Part shown: positions 33,907 through 43,026 of the stretch, piece after piece
How positions within the stretch are numbered: position 1 is the stretch's first letter
Layout: every line of letters begins with the position of its first letter
DNA from: Oscillospiraceae bacterium
Lineage (GTDB): Bacteria > Bacillota > Clostridia > Oscillospirales > Oscillospiraceae
Reading direction: 5' to 3'
DNA: 46,230 nucleotides
NCBI GenBank assembly: GCA_021201735.1
Contig: JAJQEJ010000015.1
Location: 1-46,230, forward strand
Notes under the pieces: generated by a model
The model's database searches: none
What the model saw: the letters and a program-made list of their open reading frames with translations, nothing else
What the model was told of the DNA's origin: nothing
Position numbers and translations under genes: made by a program

Positions 33907-35385
33907 TTATTCCTGCTGTAGATAGTCTGTCGGATCCACCGCTGTACCATCTACCCGCAATTCGAAGTGACAGTGTGCGCCGGTCGTGCGACCGGTCGTG
34001 CCAACCGTTGCAATTTGCTGGCCTTGGAACACATGGTCACCCACCTGCACAAGCATGGTATCACAGTGTGCGTAGCAGGTCTGCTCTCCGTTGTTGTGAT
34101 CGACAATGACGATGTTCCCGTAGGTTCCGTCGTAATCGGCAAAGCTGACCGTGCCGCCGTCTGCTGCATAAATGGGCGAACCGGTCGACGTAGCAATGTC
34201 CATTCCACTGTGGAAGCTGGACGAACCGAAAATTGCCCGGGAGCCAAAGGGCGAGGTCACCTTCCCAATCACCGGCCACATGTAAGTCCCGGTGGGATAC
34301 CACGCGGGCCGCTCTTTGGTGCCGACCTTGATCACCTGCGCCGTCTGTTCGGTAAGCGACTGCTCCTCCAGAATGGTTCTGGACTGTTCCTCACCGTTGA
34401 GGTAGGCGACGTCTGCGTTCACGCGCCGCGCGCCGTCCACGCCCTCGACCAGAATTTCCACATCGCCCTCATACATATCGCTGTCCTCAATGACTGTAGT
34501 GGTAAAGGGCAACGTCTCTGTGTAGGTGACATTGTCAACCGTTTTCACCGAGATCGCAGGGGATTTCGTCTCAATTTGCAGCAGCTGACCCGTCTGGAGC
34601 GCCTCTGCACTCAGATCTTCATCCGGATTGAGCGCCTGTAATGCCCCCTCCGTCATGCCAAATTCCTGTGCAATGGCGCTTGCCGTGTCGCCCGCCCGCA
34701 CCACGTAGGTGCCCTGCTTGACCGTCTGCTTGGTTAACATCGCGATCAGCGTGCTGCAGTCATTTACGCCATCCACGCTGACGTATCCATCCGACAGACC
34801 CACGCTCCCGAATAATGTCACCGAAACCGTGTCGGCAGTTATGTATTGCGATTGAATCAGGCTCAGTGCCTGTTCAATCGTCGCCTGATCCGCAGCCTCT
34901 GCAAATTTCTGCCCGTTTACCGTGAGCACTGCGCCCTCTGTAATCTCATTGATTTGGCCAAGCAGATATTCCTCAAAGCGCTGCGCAGACGGCATTACAT
35001 CCTGCTCCGCAAGCGTCCAGTCGTATGTAATGTCACCTGCAATGGTATAGTCATACCCCAAAACATCGGAGGCCGTCGCCTCCACCTGATTCACTACCGT
35101 TTCAAATGCGGCTTTTTCCTTCACCGGGCCAAGGGATACGCCATCCATTGAGACAGTATACGCAGAGGTATAAACCGTGCAAAATACAGCGACAATGCCA
35201 ATGGCCGCCGCCGCCGCAAAAAAGCGCGCGGGCCGCATTGCACTGCGCACCGCTTGCTCTACATCGGCATACATCCAGGCATATCGCATTCGTGTCCTAT
35301 AATTTTTTACGGTATCAAAAAAAGAAATAAAACCATTGCCCGCCCGTTCTTCCGCATTGGCAGGCATCTGCCCTATCTCTTGCAT
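33907..35385 (-). CDS. M23 endopeptidase with LysM and G5 domains
   Basis: This 492-residue cell-wall hydrolase has a 54-residue cytoplasmic head, one transmembrane helix (about 55-77), a long linker, a LysM peptidoglycan-binding domain (226-271), a G5 domain (about 278-356) and an M23 metallopeptidase domain (370-488). The zinc and catalytic residues are intact: His392 and Asp396 in FHSGMDIA, His440, and His471/His473 in HCHFEL. It would cut peptidoglycan cross-links at the cell surface, for growth, division or sporulation. It has a SigA-type promoter with a WalR-box-like sequence just downstream. Confidence 0.93.
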   Translation of the reverse strand: MQEIGQMPANAEERAGNGFISFFDTVKNYRTRMRYAWMYADVEQAVRSAMRPARFFAAAAAIGIVAVFCTVYTSAYTVSMDGVSLGPVKEKAAFETVVNQVEATASDVLGYDYTIAGDITYDWTLAEQDVMPSAQRFEEYLLGQINEITEGAVLTVNGQKFAEAADQATIEQALSLIQSQYITADTVSVTLFGSVGLSDGYVSVDGVNDCSTLIAMLTKQTVKQGTYVVRAGDTASAIAQEFGMTEGALQALNPDEDLSAEALQTGQLLQIETKSPAISVKTVDNVTYTETLPFTTTVIEDSDMYEGDVEILVEGVDGARRVNADVAYLNGEEQSRTILEEQSLTEQTAQVIKVGTKERPAWYPTGTYMWPVIGKVTSPFGSRAIFGSSSFHSGMDIATSTGSPIYAADGGTVSFADYDGTYGNIVIVDHNNGEQTCYAHCDTMLVQVGDHVFQGQQIATVGTTGRTTGAHCHFELRVDGTAVDPTDYLQQE

Positions 35386-35429
35386 GAAAAGGCCCCCATC
35401 CTTATGTAAAACAATCGAGTAAATAAATA

Positions 35430-35446
35430 ATTACAAAACAGTTACA
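35430..35446 (-). promoter_or_regulatory. WalR-box-like sequence before the M23 peptidase
   Basis: On the minus strand TGTAAC-N5-TGTAAT matches the WalR (YycF) consensus TGTWAH-N5-TGTWAH. It lies just downstream of the predicted transcription start, a position more suited to repression. WalR is known to control cell-wall hydrolases in Bacillus. Confidence 0.45.
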
Positions 35447-35460
35447 ACCTTAATAAAAGA

Positions 35461-35489
35461 ACTATAACGCCTTTTTGTCCTCCCGTCAA
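35461..35489 (-). promoter_or_regulatory. SigA-type promoter of the M23 peptidase
   Basis: On the minus strand TTGACG (35489-35484) and TATAGT (35466-35461) are 17 bases apart. Confidence 0.7.
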
Positions 35490-35519
35490 GAGGAAATTTG
35501 TTAATATTGTGTAACCGAC

Positions 35520-35563
35520 AAAAAAAGAGAGGTTTCACACGTGGTCTGTGAAACCCTCTCTTT
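35520..35563 (-). terminator. Rho-independent terminator of pta
   Basis: Read on the minus strand, AAAGAGAGGGTTTCACA and TGTGAAACCTCTCTTT pair with one bulge around GACCACG and run into TTTTTTT. Confidence 0.92.
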
Positions 35564-35578
35564 ATACCAGTGAAAAAA

Positions 35579-36556
35579 TCAGTCCTTTAACGCCGCCGTA
35601 ATAATCGCCATCGTATAGACCTCTTCTGCGTTGCAGCCGCGTGAAAGGTCATTGATGGGGGCGTTCAGACCCTGCAAAATGGGGCCATAGGCGTCGAACC
35701 CGCCCAGGCGCTGCCCGATTTTATAGCCGATGTTGCCGGCATTGATGTCGGGGAAAACAAAGGTGTTCGCCTGACCGGCGACAGGGGAGCCCTTGCACTT
35801 TGTCTGCGCCACAACGGGGGATACTGCCGCGTCGAACTGGAGCTCACCGTCCACCGCGAGCGACGGGGCGAGCGCCTTCACCTTCTCGGTTGCATTCTTC
35901 ATTTTGTCCACACTGTCGCCCTTGCCAGAGCCTTTGGTGGAGTAAGACAGCATCGCCACCTTGGGGTCAATGCCAAAAGCCTTGGCGGTTTTCGCCGTCT
36001 CCACCGCGATCTCTACAAGGTCGTCCTCGGTGGGGTCGATATTAATGGCGCAGTCGCCCATGGCATATTTCTCCTGCGTGCCGTCAGCGTTTTCCCGCGT
36101 GAGGATAAAGCAGGAGGATACAATTTTGTTGCCCGGCTTGGTCTTGATCAGCTGCAGCGCGGGACGGACGGTGTCGGCGGTAGAATAAGTAGCGCCGCCC
36201 AGCAGCGCGTCGGCAACGCCCCTTTTCACCAGCATAGTACCAAAGTAGTTGCCCTTGGAGAGCGCTGTTTTGCACTCCTCCGCGCTCATCTTGCCCTTGC
36301 GCAGCTCCACCATGTCCGCCACCATTTCGTCCATCTTCGGACAGGTAGCGGGGTCGTAAATGGCAAGCCCTTCGATATCAAAGCCGCCGGCCTTTGCCGC
36401 CGCCTTGACCGCGTCCTCATTGCCAATCAGAATCGGCGTCAGGAATCCATCCTTCTTCAGGCGGGCGGATGCCTCCAGAATACGCGGATCGGTTCCCTCG
36501 GTAAAGACAATTTTCCGTGGATTCTTTTTCAGAACATCAATCAGATTTTCAAACAT
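35579..36556 (-). CDS. pta: Phosphate acetyltransferase
   Basis: This 325-residue enzyme interconverts acetyl-CoA and acetyl phosphate, feeding acetate formation and ATP gain through acetate kinase. The short clostridial type is recognised by KIVFTEGTDPRIL near the N-terminus, MLSYSTKGSGKG, VDGELQFDAAV and NIGYKIGQRLGG. Two starts are possible: ATG 36568 directly abuts GGAGG, and ATG 36556 is 12 bases after it; I chose 36556, which begins MFENLI as in the family. No ackA follows, unlike many relatives. It has its own promoter and terminator. Confidence 0.94.
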   Translation of the reverse strand: MFENLIDVLKKNPRKIVFTEGTDPRILEASARLKKDGFLTPILIGNEDAVKAAAKAGGFDIEGLAIYDPATCPKMDEMVADMVELRKGKMSAEECKTALSKGNYFGTMLVKRGVADALLGGATYSTADTVRPALQLIKTKPGNKIVSSCFILTRENADGTQEKYAMGDCAINIDPTEDDLVEIAVETAKTAKAFGIDPKVAMLSYSTKGSGKGDSVDKMKNATEKVKALAPSLAVDGELQFDAAVSPVVAQTKCKGSPVAGQANTFVFPDINAGNIGYKIGQRLGGFDAYGPILQGLNAPINDLSRGCNAEEVYTMAIITAALKD

Positions 36557-36600
36557 AATTACAGTCATCCTCCAAAAAAACTTTAGTTATAATCTATTTT

Positions 36601-36628
36601 ATTATACACCCAATATGACAAATGGCAA
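36601..36628 (-). promoter_or_regulatory. SigA-type promoter of pta
   Basis: On the minus strand TTGCCA (36628-36623) and TATAAT (36606-36601) are 16 bases apart. Confidence 0.65.
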
Positions 36629-36661
36629 TTCGAATTTCGTACAAAAACCGGGAAAATATAC

Positions 36662-36690
36662 TTTACTTTTTGTAATTTTAATGATAGAAT
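36662..36690 (+). promoter_or_regulatory. Promoter of the XRE regulator-lepA operon
   Basis: TTTACT (36662-36667) and TAGAAT (36685-36690) are 17 bases apart. The stretch GATAGAAT also forms the rpsT -10 region. Confidence 0.5.
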
Positions 36691-36720
36691 ATAACACACT
36701 GTTTTTTAGGGGTGTTCATT

Positions 36721-37443
36721 ATGCAGTCCGATTTTTCAAGAAGCCTCTCCCTTCTCCGTCAGGAGCGCGGTCTCAGTCAGCGCATCGCCGCGAAAGACCT
36801 CGGCATCAGTCAGGCGCTCCTCTCCCATTATGAGAATGGTGCGCGTGAACCGGGGCTTGCCTTTGTCATCCGCGCGTGTGATTATTATAATGTATCGGCA
36901 GATTTCCTGCTCGGTCGCACGCTCTCACGCGACGGCACCACCATACTCCCACCCGATGTATATGATCAGGGCGAGGAGAAATTTCTGCACGGAGACGCGC
37001 TCGTTAAAATCAACAAGGGACTTCTGTCCAATTCCCTGACCCTTCTCTTTGACCTGCTCCGGCAGATCGGCAGGCGGGACGCCATTCAGTCGGCGTCTAA
37101 TTACCTCGGCACCTCCATCTATAAGCTCTTCCGCCATTTATACCGAGCGGATACGTCGCAGAATGAGGATTTTTTTTCTATCCCCCCCAACCAATTCACG
37201 ACCGGCATCGCCAATACCGATCTAATCTATACAGAATGCGAGTACGTCGACGCACTGGCCCAGCACGCGAAGGAGCGTGGCCTCTTTCCGCCGATGAACA
37301 ACGACGCTATGAGTCAGCGCTATCCCGGCCTGTACCAGTCCCTGCTCCAGATCATTTACGGCACCGGAGAGCGCATTTCCCGCCGCAGCGACTCCGCGCG
37401 CAAAGCGGACGACGGTGCCGCGAGCCTTCCCCACGACTTGTAA
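36721..37443 (+). CDS. XRE-family transcriptional regulator
   Basis: This 240-residue protein has an N-terminal Cro/cI-type helix-turn-helix (LSLLRQERGLSQRIAAKDLGISQALLSHYENG, split here around residues 6-37), the following Phe/Leu-rich DYYNVSADFLLGR that ends the domain near residue 62, and about 175 residues of unrecognised, mostly helical C-terminal region. ATG 36721 has AGGGGTG six bases upstream. lepA follows after 12 bases, so it is cotranscribed with a translation factor. Its targets are unknown; it is divergent from pta and might act on that promoter. Confidence 0.88.
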   Translation: MQSDFSRSLSLLRQERGLSQRIAAKDLGISQALLSHYENGAREPGLAFVIRACDYYNVSADFLLGRTLSRDGTTILPPDVYDQGEEKFLHGDALVKINKGLLSNSLTLLFDLLRQIGRRDAIQSASNYLGTSIYKLFRHLYRADTSQNEDFFSIPPNQFTTGIANTDLIYTECEYVDALAQHAKERGLFPPMNNDAMSQRYPGLYQSLLQIIYGTGERISRRSDSARKADDGAASLPHDL

Positions 37444-37455
37444 GAGGTGATTCTT

Positions 37456-39264
37456 TTGACTGACCAGACAAAAATAAGAAATTTCTCCATCATCGCACAT
37501 ATTGACCACGGCAAATCCACCCTGTCCGACCGTCTGATTGAAAAGTGCCACGCCGTCGCCCAGCGGGATATGGAAAACCAGATCCTCGACAACATGGAGC
37601 TCGAGCGTGAGCGCGGCATTACCATCAAAGCGCGTGCTGTGCGCCTCGACTATACAGCAGCCGACGGCAATACCTACGCGCTCAACCTGATTGATACGCC
37701 GGGGCATGTGGACTTTAACTATGAGGTCTCCCGTTCCCTCGCCGCGTGCGAGGGTGCGGTGCTTGTTGTCGACGCGGCGCAGGGCATTGAGGCGCAGACG
37801 CTCGCCAACACCTATCTCGCGCTTGAGCACGATCTGGAGATCCGTCCCGTGCTCAATAAAATTGACCTGCCGGCAGCCGACCCCCAGCGCGTGAAGGACG
37901 AGATTGAAACCGTCATCGGCCTGCCCGCGCAGGACGCGCCGGAAATCTCGGCAAAGACCGGGCTGAATATCGACGCCGTGCTGGAGGATATCGTCACGCA
38001 TATCCCCCCGCCCACCGGCGACCCCGCCGCGCCGTTGCAGGCGCTGATCATCGACAGCCAGTACGACGCCTATCGCGGCGTTATCGTCCTCTTCCGCGTG
38101 ATGGAGGGCACCCTAACGTCCGGCATGGAGGTTAAGATGATGGCATCGGGTGCCGTACATCAGGTGCTCGAGTGCGGCCACCTCCGCCCCCTCGGCATGG
38201 AGCCGTGCCATGCGCTCATCGCCGGTGAGGTCGGGTATTTTGTCGCGTCGATCAAAAACGTCAAGGACGCGCAGGTCGGCGACACGATCACCGACCTCAA
38301 ACACCCCGCCGCAAGCCCGCTGCCCGGCTACCGCCCGGCCCGCCCGATGGTCTACTGCGGTATTTATACGGAGGACGGCTCCAAATATCCGGATCTGCGC
38401 GATGCGCTCGAAAAGCTCCAGCTCAACGACGCTTCCCTCTCCTTTGAGCCGGAATCCTCCGCGGCGCTCGGCTTTGGCTTTCGCTGCGGCTTTCTGGGAA
38501 TGCTGCACATGGAGATCATTCAGGAGCGGCTCGAGCGGGAATTCGACCTCGACCTCATCACCACCCTCCCCTCTGTCATCTATGAAATCACGACGAGTGA
38601 CGGGCGTGTCGTCCGGGTAGATAATCCGCACAACTACCCCGACCCCGCGCTCATCGTAGAGGCGCGGGAGCCATACGCAAAGGTCTCCATCGTCACGCCA
38701 CCGGACTATGTGGGCAACATTATGCCCATGTGTCAGGAGCGGCGCGGGGAATACCACGATATGCAGTACCTCGATGCCAATCTGGTGGAGCTGCACTACA
38801 CCATGCCGCTCGGTGAAATAATCTATGACTTTTTCGACGCGCTCAAGGCGCGCACCAAGGGCTACGCATCGCTTGACTATGAGATCGACCACTACGCGCC
38901 GAGCGACCTTGTCAAGGTGGACGTCCTGCTCAACGGCGACCATGTGGACGCCCTCTCGTTTATCGCCCATCGGGAGAAGGCATATCACCGCGCCCGCCGC
39001 CTGTGCGAAAAACTCAAGGACAATATCCCGCGCCAGCTGTTCGAGGTGCCCGTGCAGGCCGCCATCGGCGGCAAGGTTATTGCCCGCGAGACGGTGAAGG
39101 CGGTACGCAAGGACGTGTTAGCCAAGTGCTACGGCGGCGACATTACGAGAAAGAAAAAGCTGCTGGAAAAGCAGAAAGAGGGCAAGAAGAAAATGCGCAG
39201 TCTGGGTAGTGTCCAGCTTCCGACCGAGGCGTTCATGGCGGTTTTGAAGCTGGATGACGAATAG
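37456..39264 (+). CDS. lepA: Elongation factor 4 (LepA)
   Basis: This 602-residue ribosome-associated GTPase supports translation under stress and 30S assembly. The G1 motif AHIDHGKST, the switch/G3 region DTPGHVDF and G4 NKID are present. The C-terminal domain with [22 protein letters not shown] is unique to LepA. The start is TTG 37456, preceded by GAGGTGA; a GTG at 37447 overlaps that site. The decarboxylase-family gene starts two bases after the stop codon. Confidence 0.96.
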   Translation: MTDQTKIRNFSIIAHIDHGKSTLSDRLIEKCHAVAQRDMENQILDNMELERERGITIKARAVRLDYTAADGNTYALNLIDTPGHVDFNYEVSRSLAACEGAVLVVDAAQGIEAQTLANTYLALEHDLEIRPVLNKIDLPAADPQRVKDEIETVIGLPAQDAPEISAKTGLNIDAVLEDIVTHIPPPTGDPAAPLQALIIDSQYDAYRGVIVLFRVMEGTLTSGMEVKMMASGAVHQVLECGHLRPLGMEPCHALIAGEVGYFVASIKNVKDAQVGDTITDLKHPAASPLPGYRPARPMVYCGIYTEDGSKYPDLRDALEKLQLNDASLSFEPESSAALGFGFRCGFLGMLHMEIIQERLEREFDLDLITTLPSVIYEITTSDGRVVRVDNPHNYPDPALIVEAREPYAKVSIVTPPDYVGNIMPMCQERRGEYHDMQYLDANLVELHYTMPLGEIIYDFFDALKARTKGYASLDYEIDHYAPSDLVKVDVLLNGDHVDALSFIAHREKAYHRARRLCEKLKDNIPRQLFEVPVQAAIGGKVIARETVKAVRKDVLAKCYGGDITRKKKLLEKQKEGKKKMRSLGSVQLPTEAFMAVLKLDDE

Positions 39265-39266
39265 AG

Positions 39267-40622
39267 ATGGCGCATGCTAAACCGCGCACGCCGCTCTGTG
39301 ACGCGCTCGCCGCATACGCCGCGCAGAACCCGCTGCGCATGCACATGCCGGGGCACAAGGGCAAGGGGCTCCCGCTGGATGCCCTATCCTCCCTTGCCCC
39401 ACTCGACGTGACCGAGCTGACCCCTACCGGCGATCTCTATGCCGGTGACGGGCCAATTGAAGAAGCGGAGGCGCTCTGGGCAGGCGTTTTTGGCATAAAG
39501 CACTGCCTGTTTTTAACCGGCGGCTCCACACAGGGCATTCACGCCGCCCTCACCCTTGCGGCAGCACCGGGTGGGCAGATCCTGCTGGACCGCTGCAGCC
39601 ACCGCGCGGCGTATCATTCGATGGCACTGCTCGACCTGCATCCCGTCTATCTCCACCGATCACCACTGCCCGCGGGGGATATTGCTGCCCCGGTTAGCCC
39701 TGCCGAGGTGGAAGCGCAGATGCGCGCCCACCCCGCGGCAAAGGCCGTGTGCATTGTCTCGCCCACGTATTACGGCGTGCGCTCCGATCTATCCGCCATC
39801 GCGTCGGTGGTGCACCGGCACGGGGGAACCCTCATCATCGATGCCGCCCACGGCGCGCATCTGCCGTTTTTAGGCGATACCGATCTGCGTCATGCCGATC
39901 TGGTGGTCACATCGGCACACAAAACACTTCCCGCCATGGGGCAGAGCGCCCTGCTCTTTTCCGGCGATACATTCCCCCATGCGGCGCTGCGCACGGCGGG
40001 CAGTATCTATGGCAGCTCCAGCCCGTCCTATCCCATCATGGCCTCGCTCGACAGTGCCCGGGCCTACATGGAAGAATCGGGTACCGCCGCTTACCGGCAG
40101 ACGGCGGCGGCGGTGGCGCGGCTGCGCGGGCTGTTTCCCTCCCTCATGGAGGCGGAGGCCTCCCTTGACCCCTGCCGCCTCACCCTACGAACGCAAGACG
40201 GCCACGCGTTGCTGAAGGCGCTGGAAGACCGGCAAATTTACGCGGAAATGGCCGACAGTGGTCATATCGTCTTCATCCTCACCTGCGCCGACGGCGCAGC
40301 GGAGCTGGACAGACTGGAGCACGCGCTCTCCTCCCGCGTGGAATCGCTTGGCGCGCTGCCCTCTTCCCTCCAACCGCCTCCCCTGCCGGAGCTTGTCCTC
40401 TCCCCCCGGCAGGCCCTGTTTTCCGCGCACAAACGCGTACCGCTGGCAGACAATGTCGGCCGCATCTGCGCTGAGCAAATCGCCCCATATCCGCCGGGTA
40501 TCCCACTCGTTGCCCCCGGCGAGCGACTGACAAAAAAAATAGTCGCATATTTAACAGATATCGGTTATAATGAAACAGAATACGTTGCGGTCGTCACAAC
40601 GCCGCAGGGTATCGAGCTTTGA
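39267..40622 (+). CDS. Orn/Lys/Arg decarboxylase-family PLP enzyme (YaaO-like)
   Basis: This 451-residue fold-type I PLP enzyme has the short, wing-less architecture of YaaO/SpeA-like decarboxylases. MHMPGHKG opens it, TGGSTQG contacts PLP phosphate, DAAHGAH (Asp192) binds the pyridine nitrogen, and Lys219 in SAHKTLPAMGQ is the Schiff-base lysine. A C-terminal domain from about 330 ends with PYPPGIPLVAPGE. The substrate (Lys, Arg or Orn) cannot be read. It precedes darA, holB and ricT as in Bacillus, except that tmk and yaaR, which normally lie between, are missing. Confidence 0.9.
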   Translation: MAHAKPRTPLCDALAAYAAQNPLRMHMPGHKGKGLPLDALSSLAPLDVTELTPTGDLYAGDGPIEEAEALWAGVFGIKHCLFLTGGSTQGIHAALTLAAAPGGQILLDRCSHRAAYHSMALLDLHPVYLHRSPLPAGDIAAPVSPAEVEAQMRAHPAAKAVCIVSPTYYGVRSDLSAIASVVHRHGGTLIIDAAHGAHLPFLGDTDLRHADLVVTSAHKTLPAMGQSALLFSGDTFPHAALRTAGSIYGSSSPSYPIMASLDSARAYMEESGTAAYRQTAAAVARLRGLFPSLMEAEASLDPCRLTLRTQDGHALLKALEDRQIYAEMADSGHIVFILTCADGAAELDRLEHALSSRVESLGALPSSLQPPPLPELVLSPRQALFSAHKRVPLADNVGRICAEQIAPYPPGIPLVAPGERLTKKIVAYLTDIGYNETEYVAVVTTPQGIEL

Positions 40623-40634
40623 GGAGGTGGCAGC

Positions 40635-40958
40635 ATGAAATTGGTTTTTTCCATCGTCCACCATGACGATGCGCAAACGGTTACCCAAACCCTCACCAAA
40701 AGCGGATTTACATCGACTAGACTCTCTACAAGCGGCGGCTTTTTAATGGCACGCAATATCACCCTCATGATCGGCGTGGATGAGGGGAAGGTGCAGACGG
40801 TGATCGACATCATCCGTGACTGCTGCCACAGCCGCAAGGAACTGATCTCCCCCTCTGAGGATGTGAACTACGGCTATTACCCCACGATGCCGGTAGAAGT
40901 TGTGGTCGGCGGCGCAACCATCTTCGTCATTGATGTGGAGCGGTTTGAGCATGTTTGA
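40635..40958 (+). CDS. darA: PII-like cyclic-di-AMP receptor (DarA/PstA/YaaQ)
   Basis: This 107-residue PII-like protein belongs to the family that binds c-di-AMP as a trimer. STSGGFLMARNITLMIGVDEGKV matches the family stretch TTGGFLxxGNTTxLxGVxxxxV, but G-N-T-T reads R-N-I-T here, a change close to the ligand pocket. The conserved Asn is kept. GAGGAGG lies upstream of the ATG. The downstream holB start overlaps its last eight bases. The downstream partner of this family is unknown in general. Confidence 0.9.
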   Translation: MKLVFSIVHHDDAQTVTQTLTKSGFTSTRLSTSGGFLMARNITLMIGVDEGKVQTVIDIIRDCCHSRKELISPSEDVNYGYYPTMPVEVVVGGATIFVIDVERFEHV

Positions 40959-41790
40959 TGGTCTGCTCCCCACCCAGTCGGCACTGGCGCGTCAGCTCGG
41001 CGCAAAGCCATCCCTCTCCCACGCCTATATTCTCTCCGGCGGCACGGAAAAGGCGCGCGACGCGCGCGCAACTCTGCTTTCTCAGGCGATGGTATGCTGT
41101 GCAGACGCGCAGGCGCAGCCCGTCCCCTGCCTGCACTGCACCCCCTGCCGGAAGGCGTCCGCCGCGATCCATCCCGATATCAGCGTCATCTCCCTGCCGG
41201 AGGGCAAGCGTGATATCACAGTGGAGCAGATCCGTGTACTGCGTGCCGACACCTACATCCGCCCGAACGAGGCCGACCGTAAAGTCTATATCATCCGGCA
41301 GGCTGACGCAATGAACCAAAGCGCGCAAAACGCGCTCTTAAAGGTTCTGGAGGACGGCCCCCCCTACGCCGCGTTTCTGCTCTGTACGGAAAACGCGGGG
41401 CGATTGCTCCCCACCATCCGCTCACGCTGTGAGTGCCTGCCACTCGCCCCCGATGTGCAGGGGGAGCGCCCGCCAAGCGACACGGTGGCGCACTTTGTCT
41501 CCGCGCTGCTGGACGGAGATGAGTTTACACTGATGGAATACTGCACCACACTTGAAAAAATGGAGCGCGATGCGTTTTCTACGCTTTTAGAGGATGCCGT
41601 CTCATTGCTCGGCAGTACCCTGCGCGGAGACCCTACGAGGCGTGGCCGCATCTTCTCTGTGATTGCGCTTCTGGAGCAGATGCGCGGCGCATGCCGGTTC
41701 TATGTCGGCAGCGGGCCGCTGTGCGCACAGCTCTGCGCGAAGCTCTTTTCCGCGCAGCAATCTACCTGTGACCCAAGACCGGAGGTTTAA
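40951..41790 (+). CDS. holB: DNA polymerase III delta' subunit
   Basis: This 279-residue clamp-loader subunit has a AAA+ fold: SLSHAYILSGG near the N-terminus, the four-cysteine zinc module ending PCLHCTPC, and QNALLKVLEDGPPYAAFLLCTENAGRLLPTIRSRC, which holds the SRC motif. As expected for delta', the Walker A region is degenerate. It is on the short side because the C-terminal collar domain is brief. The start overlaps darA by eight bases, and the ricT start follows its stop codon after five bases. Confidence 0.92.
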   Translation: MFDGLLPTQSALARQLGAKPSLSHAYILSGGTEKARDARATLLSQAMVCCADAQAQPVPCLHCTPCRKASAAIHPDISVISLPEGKRDITVEQIRVLRADTYIRPNEADRKVYIIRQADAMNQSAQNALLKVLEDGPPYAAFLLCTENAGRLLPTIRSRCECLPLAPDVQGERPPSDTVAHFVSALLDGDEFTLMEYCTTLEKMERDAFSTLLEDAVSLLGSTLRGDPTRRGRIFSVIALLEQMRGACRFYVGSGPLCAQLCAKLFSAQQSTCDPRPEV

Positions 41791-41795
41791 CCTAT

Positions 41796-42983
41796 ATGAC
41801 CGAAATTATTAGTGTCCGCTTCAAGGCGGGTGGTAAGCAATACTATTTTTCCCCGAACGGCCTTTCCGTCCGTCCCGGTGACGGCGTGATTCTTGAGACC
41901 GCGCGCGGGCAGGAGTACGGGGAATGTGTCCACGGCAATATGGAGCTCCCGGACGGTAAAATATCGCAGCCTCTGCGCTCTGTCCTCCGCGTTGCCACAG
42001 AAAAGGACATGCAGACCCTGCACAACAACCAGCAGAAGGAGGCCACAGCCTTCGATCTGTGTCAAAAGCAGATCGTCGCGCACGGCCTTGACATGAAGCT
42101 CATCAGCGCGGAATACTCCTTTGACGGAAATAAAATTCTTTTTACCTTCACCTCGGAAAACCGCGTGGACTTCCGCACGCTGGTAAAAGATCTGGCAAGC
42201 TCGCTGCATGCCCGCATCGAACTGCGGCAGATTGGCGTCCGTGACGAGGCGAGGAAATTAGGCGGCCTCGGCATCTGTGGCAAACCCTTTTGCTGTTCCA
42301 CCTTTCTGGACGAATTCCAGCCTGTCTCCATTAAGATGGCAAAAACGCAGAATCTGTCCTTAAATCCGATCAAAATATCCGGCACCTGCGGCCGCCTGAT
42401 GTGCTGCTTAAAGTACGAGCAGGACGCGTATGAGGATCTGCTCAAGCGCGCCCCCAAACCGGATTCGTTTGTGGAGACGCCGGACGGCGTCGGCACGGTG
42501 GCGAGCATCAACCTCCTGCGGGAAACGGTCAAGGTTCGCCTTGAAGACCAGCCCGATACGCCGCGCTGCTTTCACAACTGTGAACTATGCGTTGTACGCA
42601 GCGGACGCGGGAAAATGCCGGAAAACTACACCCCACCTTCCCGTGAGAAGCTGGAAAAACTGCGTAAAGTAACGCCGCGGGAAAACCCTCCCGCAGACGG
42701 TTCCACAGAGGGCCTTGCAGGGCTTGTCCACGACAAGCAGAAGCCGGACGGGTACCGAAGAAAGGACGCCCCGGCAGGGAGAAAGCAGGCTGCCCCGCCA
42801 CAGGCACAAAAAAAGGGAAAGGCGGAACCCGCCAAGCCTGAGAAAAAGAAAACCGTCCCAGCGCCCGCGCAGGAGACCACGGCAACAGCTCCAAACAAAG
42901 CGGAAAAACGTCCAAACCGCAACCGCCGCCGCCCCTATTATGGGAAGAACAAAAAGCCCCAGAACAAACCGGAGGAAGGATAG
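41796..42983 (+). CDS. ricT: RicT/YaaT (PSP1-domain protein) with long basic tail
   Basis: This 395-residue protein is the RicT subunit of the RicAFT (YlbF-YmcA-YaaT) complex, which in Bacillus carries iron-sulfur clusters and promotes RNase Y-dependent mRNA maturation, sporulation and competence. The PSP1 core spans about residues 1-265, with cysteine groups GICGKPFCCSTF and GTCGRLMCCLKYE. After about residue 275 comes a 120-residue low-complexity tail rich in Lys, Pro, Ala and Arg (ending NRNRRRPYYGKNKK), absent from the Bacillus protein of about 275 residues; it may bind RNA. The chromosomal gene order ends here at an IS remnant. Confidence 0.92.
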   Translation: MTEIISVRFKAGGKQYYFSPNGLSVRPGDGVILETARGQEYGECVHGNMELPDGKISQPLRSVLRVATEKDMQTLHNNQQKEATAFDLCQKQIVAHGLDMKLISAEYSFDGNKILFTFTSENRVDFRTLVKDLASSLHARIELRQIGVRDEARKLGGLGICGKPFCCSTFLDEFQPVSIKMAKTQNLSLNPIKISGTCGRLMCCLKYEQDAYEDLLKRAPKPDSFVETPDGVGTVASINLLRETVKVRLEDQPDTPRCFHNCELCVVRSGRGKMPENYTPPSREKLEKLRKVTPRENPPADGSTEGLAGLVHDKQKPDGYRRKDAPAGRKQAAPPQAQKKGKAEPAKPEKKKTVPAPAQETTATAPNKAEKRPNRNRRRPYYGKNKKPQNKPEEG

Positions 42984-43026
42984 CCGCAGGGGCTGAGGCA
43001 GAATCCCGCAAGTGCAACATACGTCT

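Noticed and set aside
35531-35555. parS-like TTTCACACGTG...GTGAAA near the pta terminator
   Set aside because: It is the terminator stem with an inserted loop; the central palindrome does not match the 16-base parS consensus.
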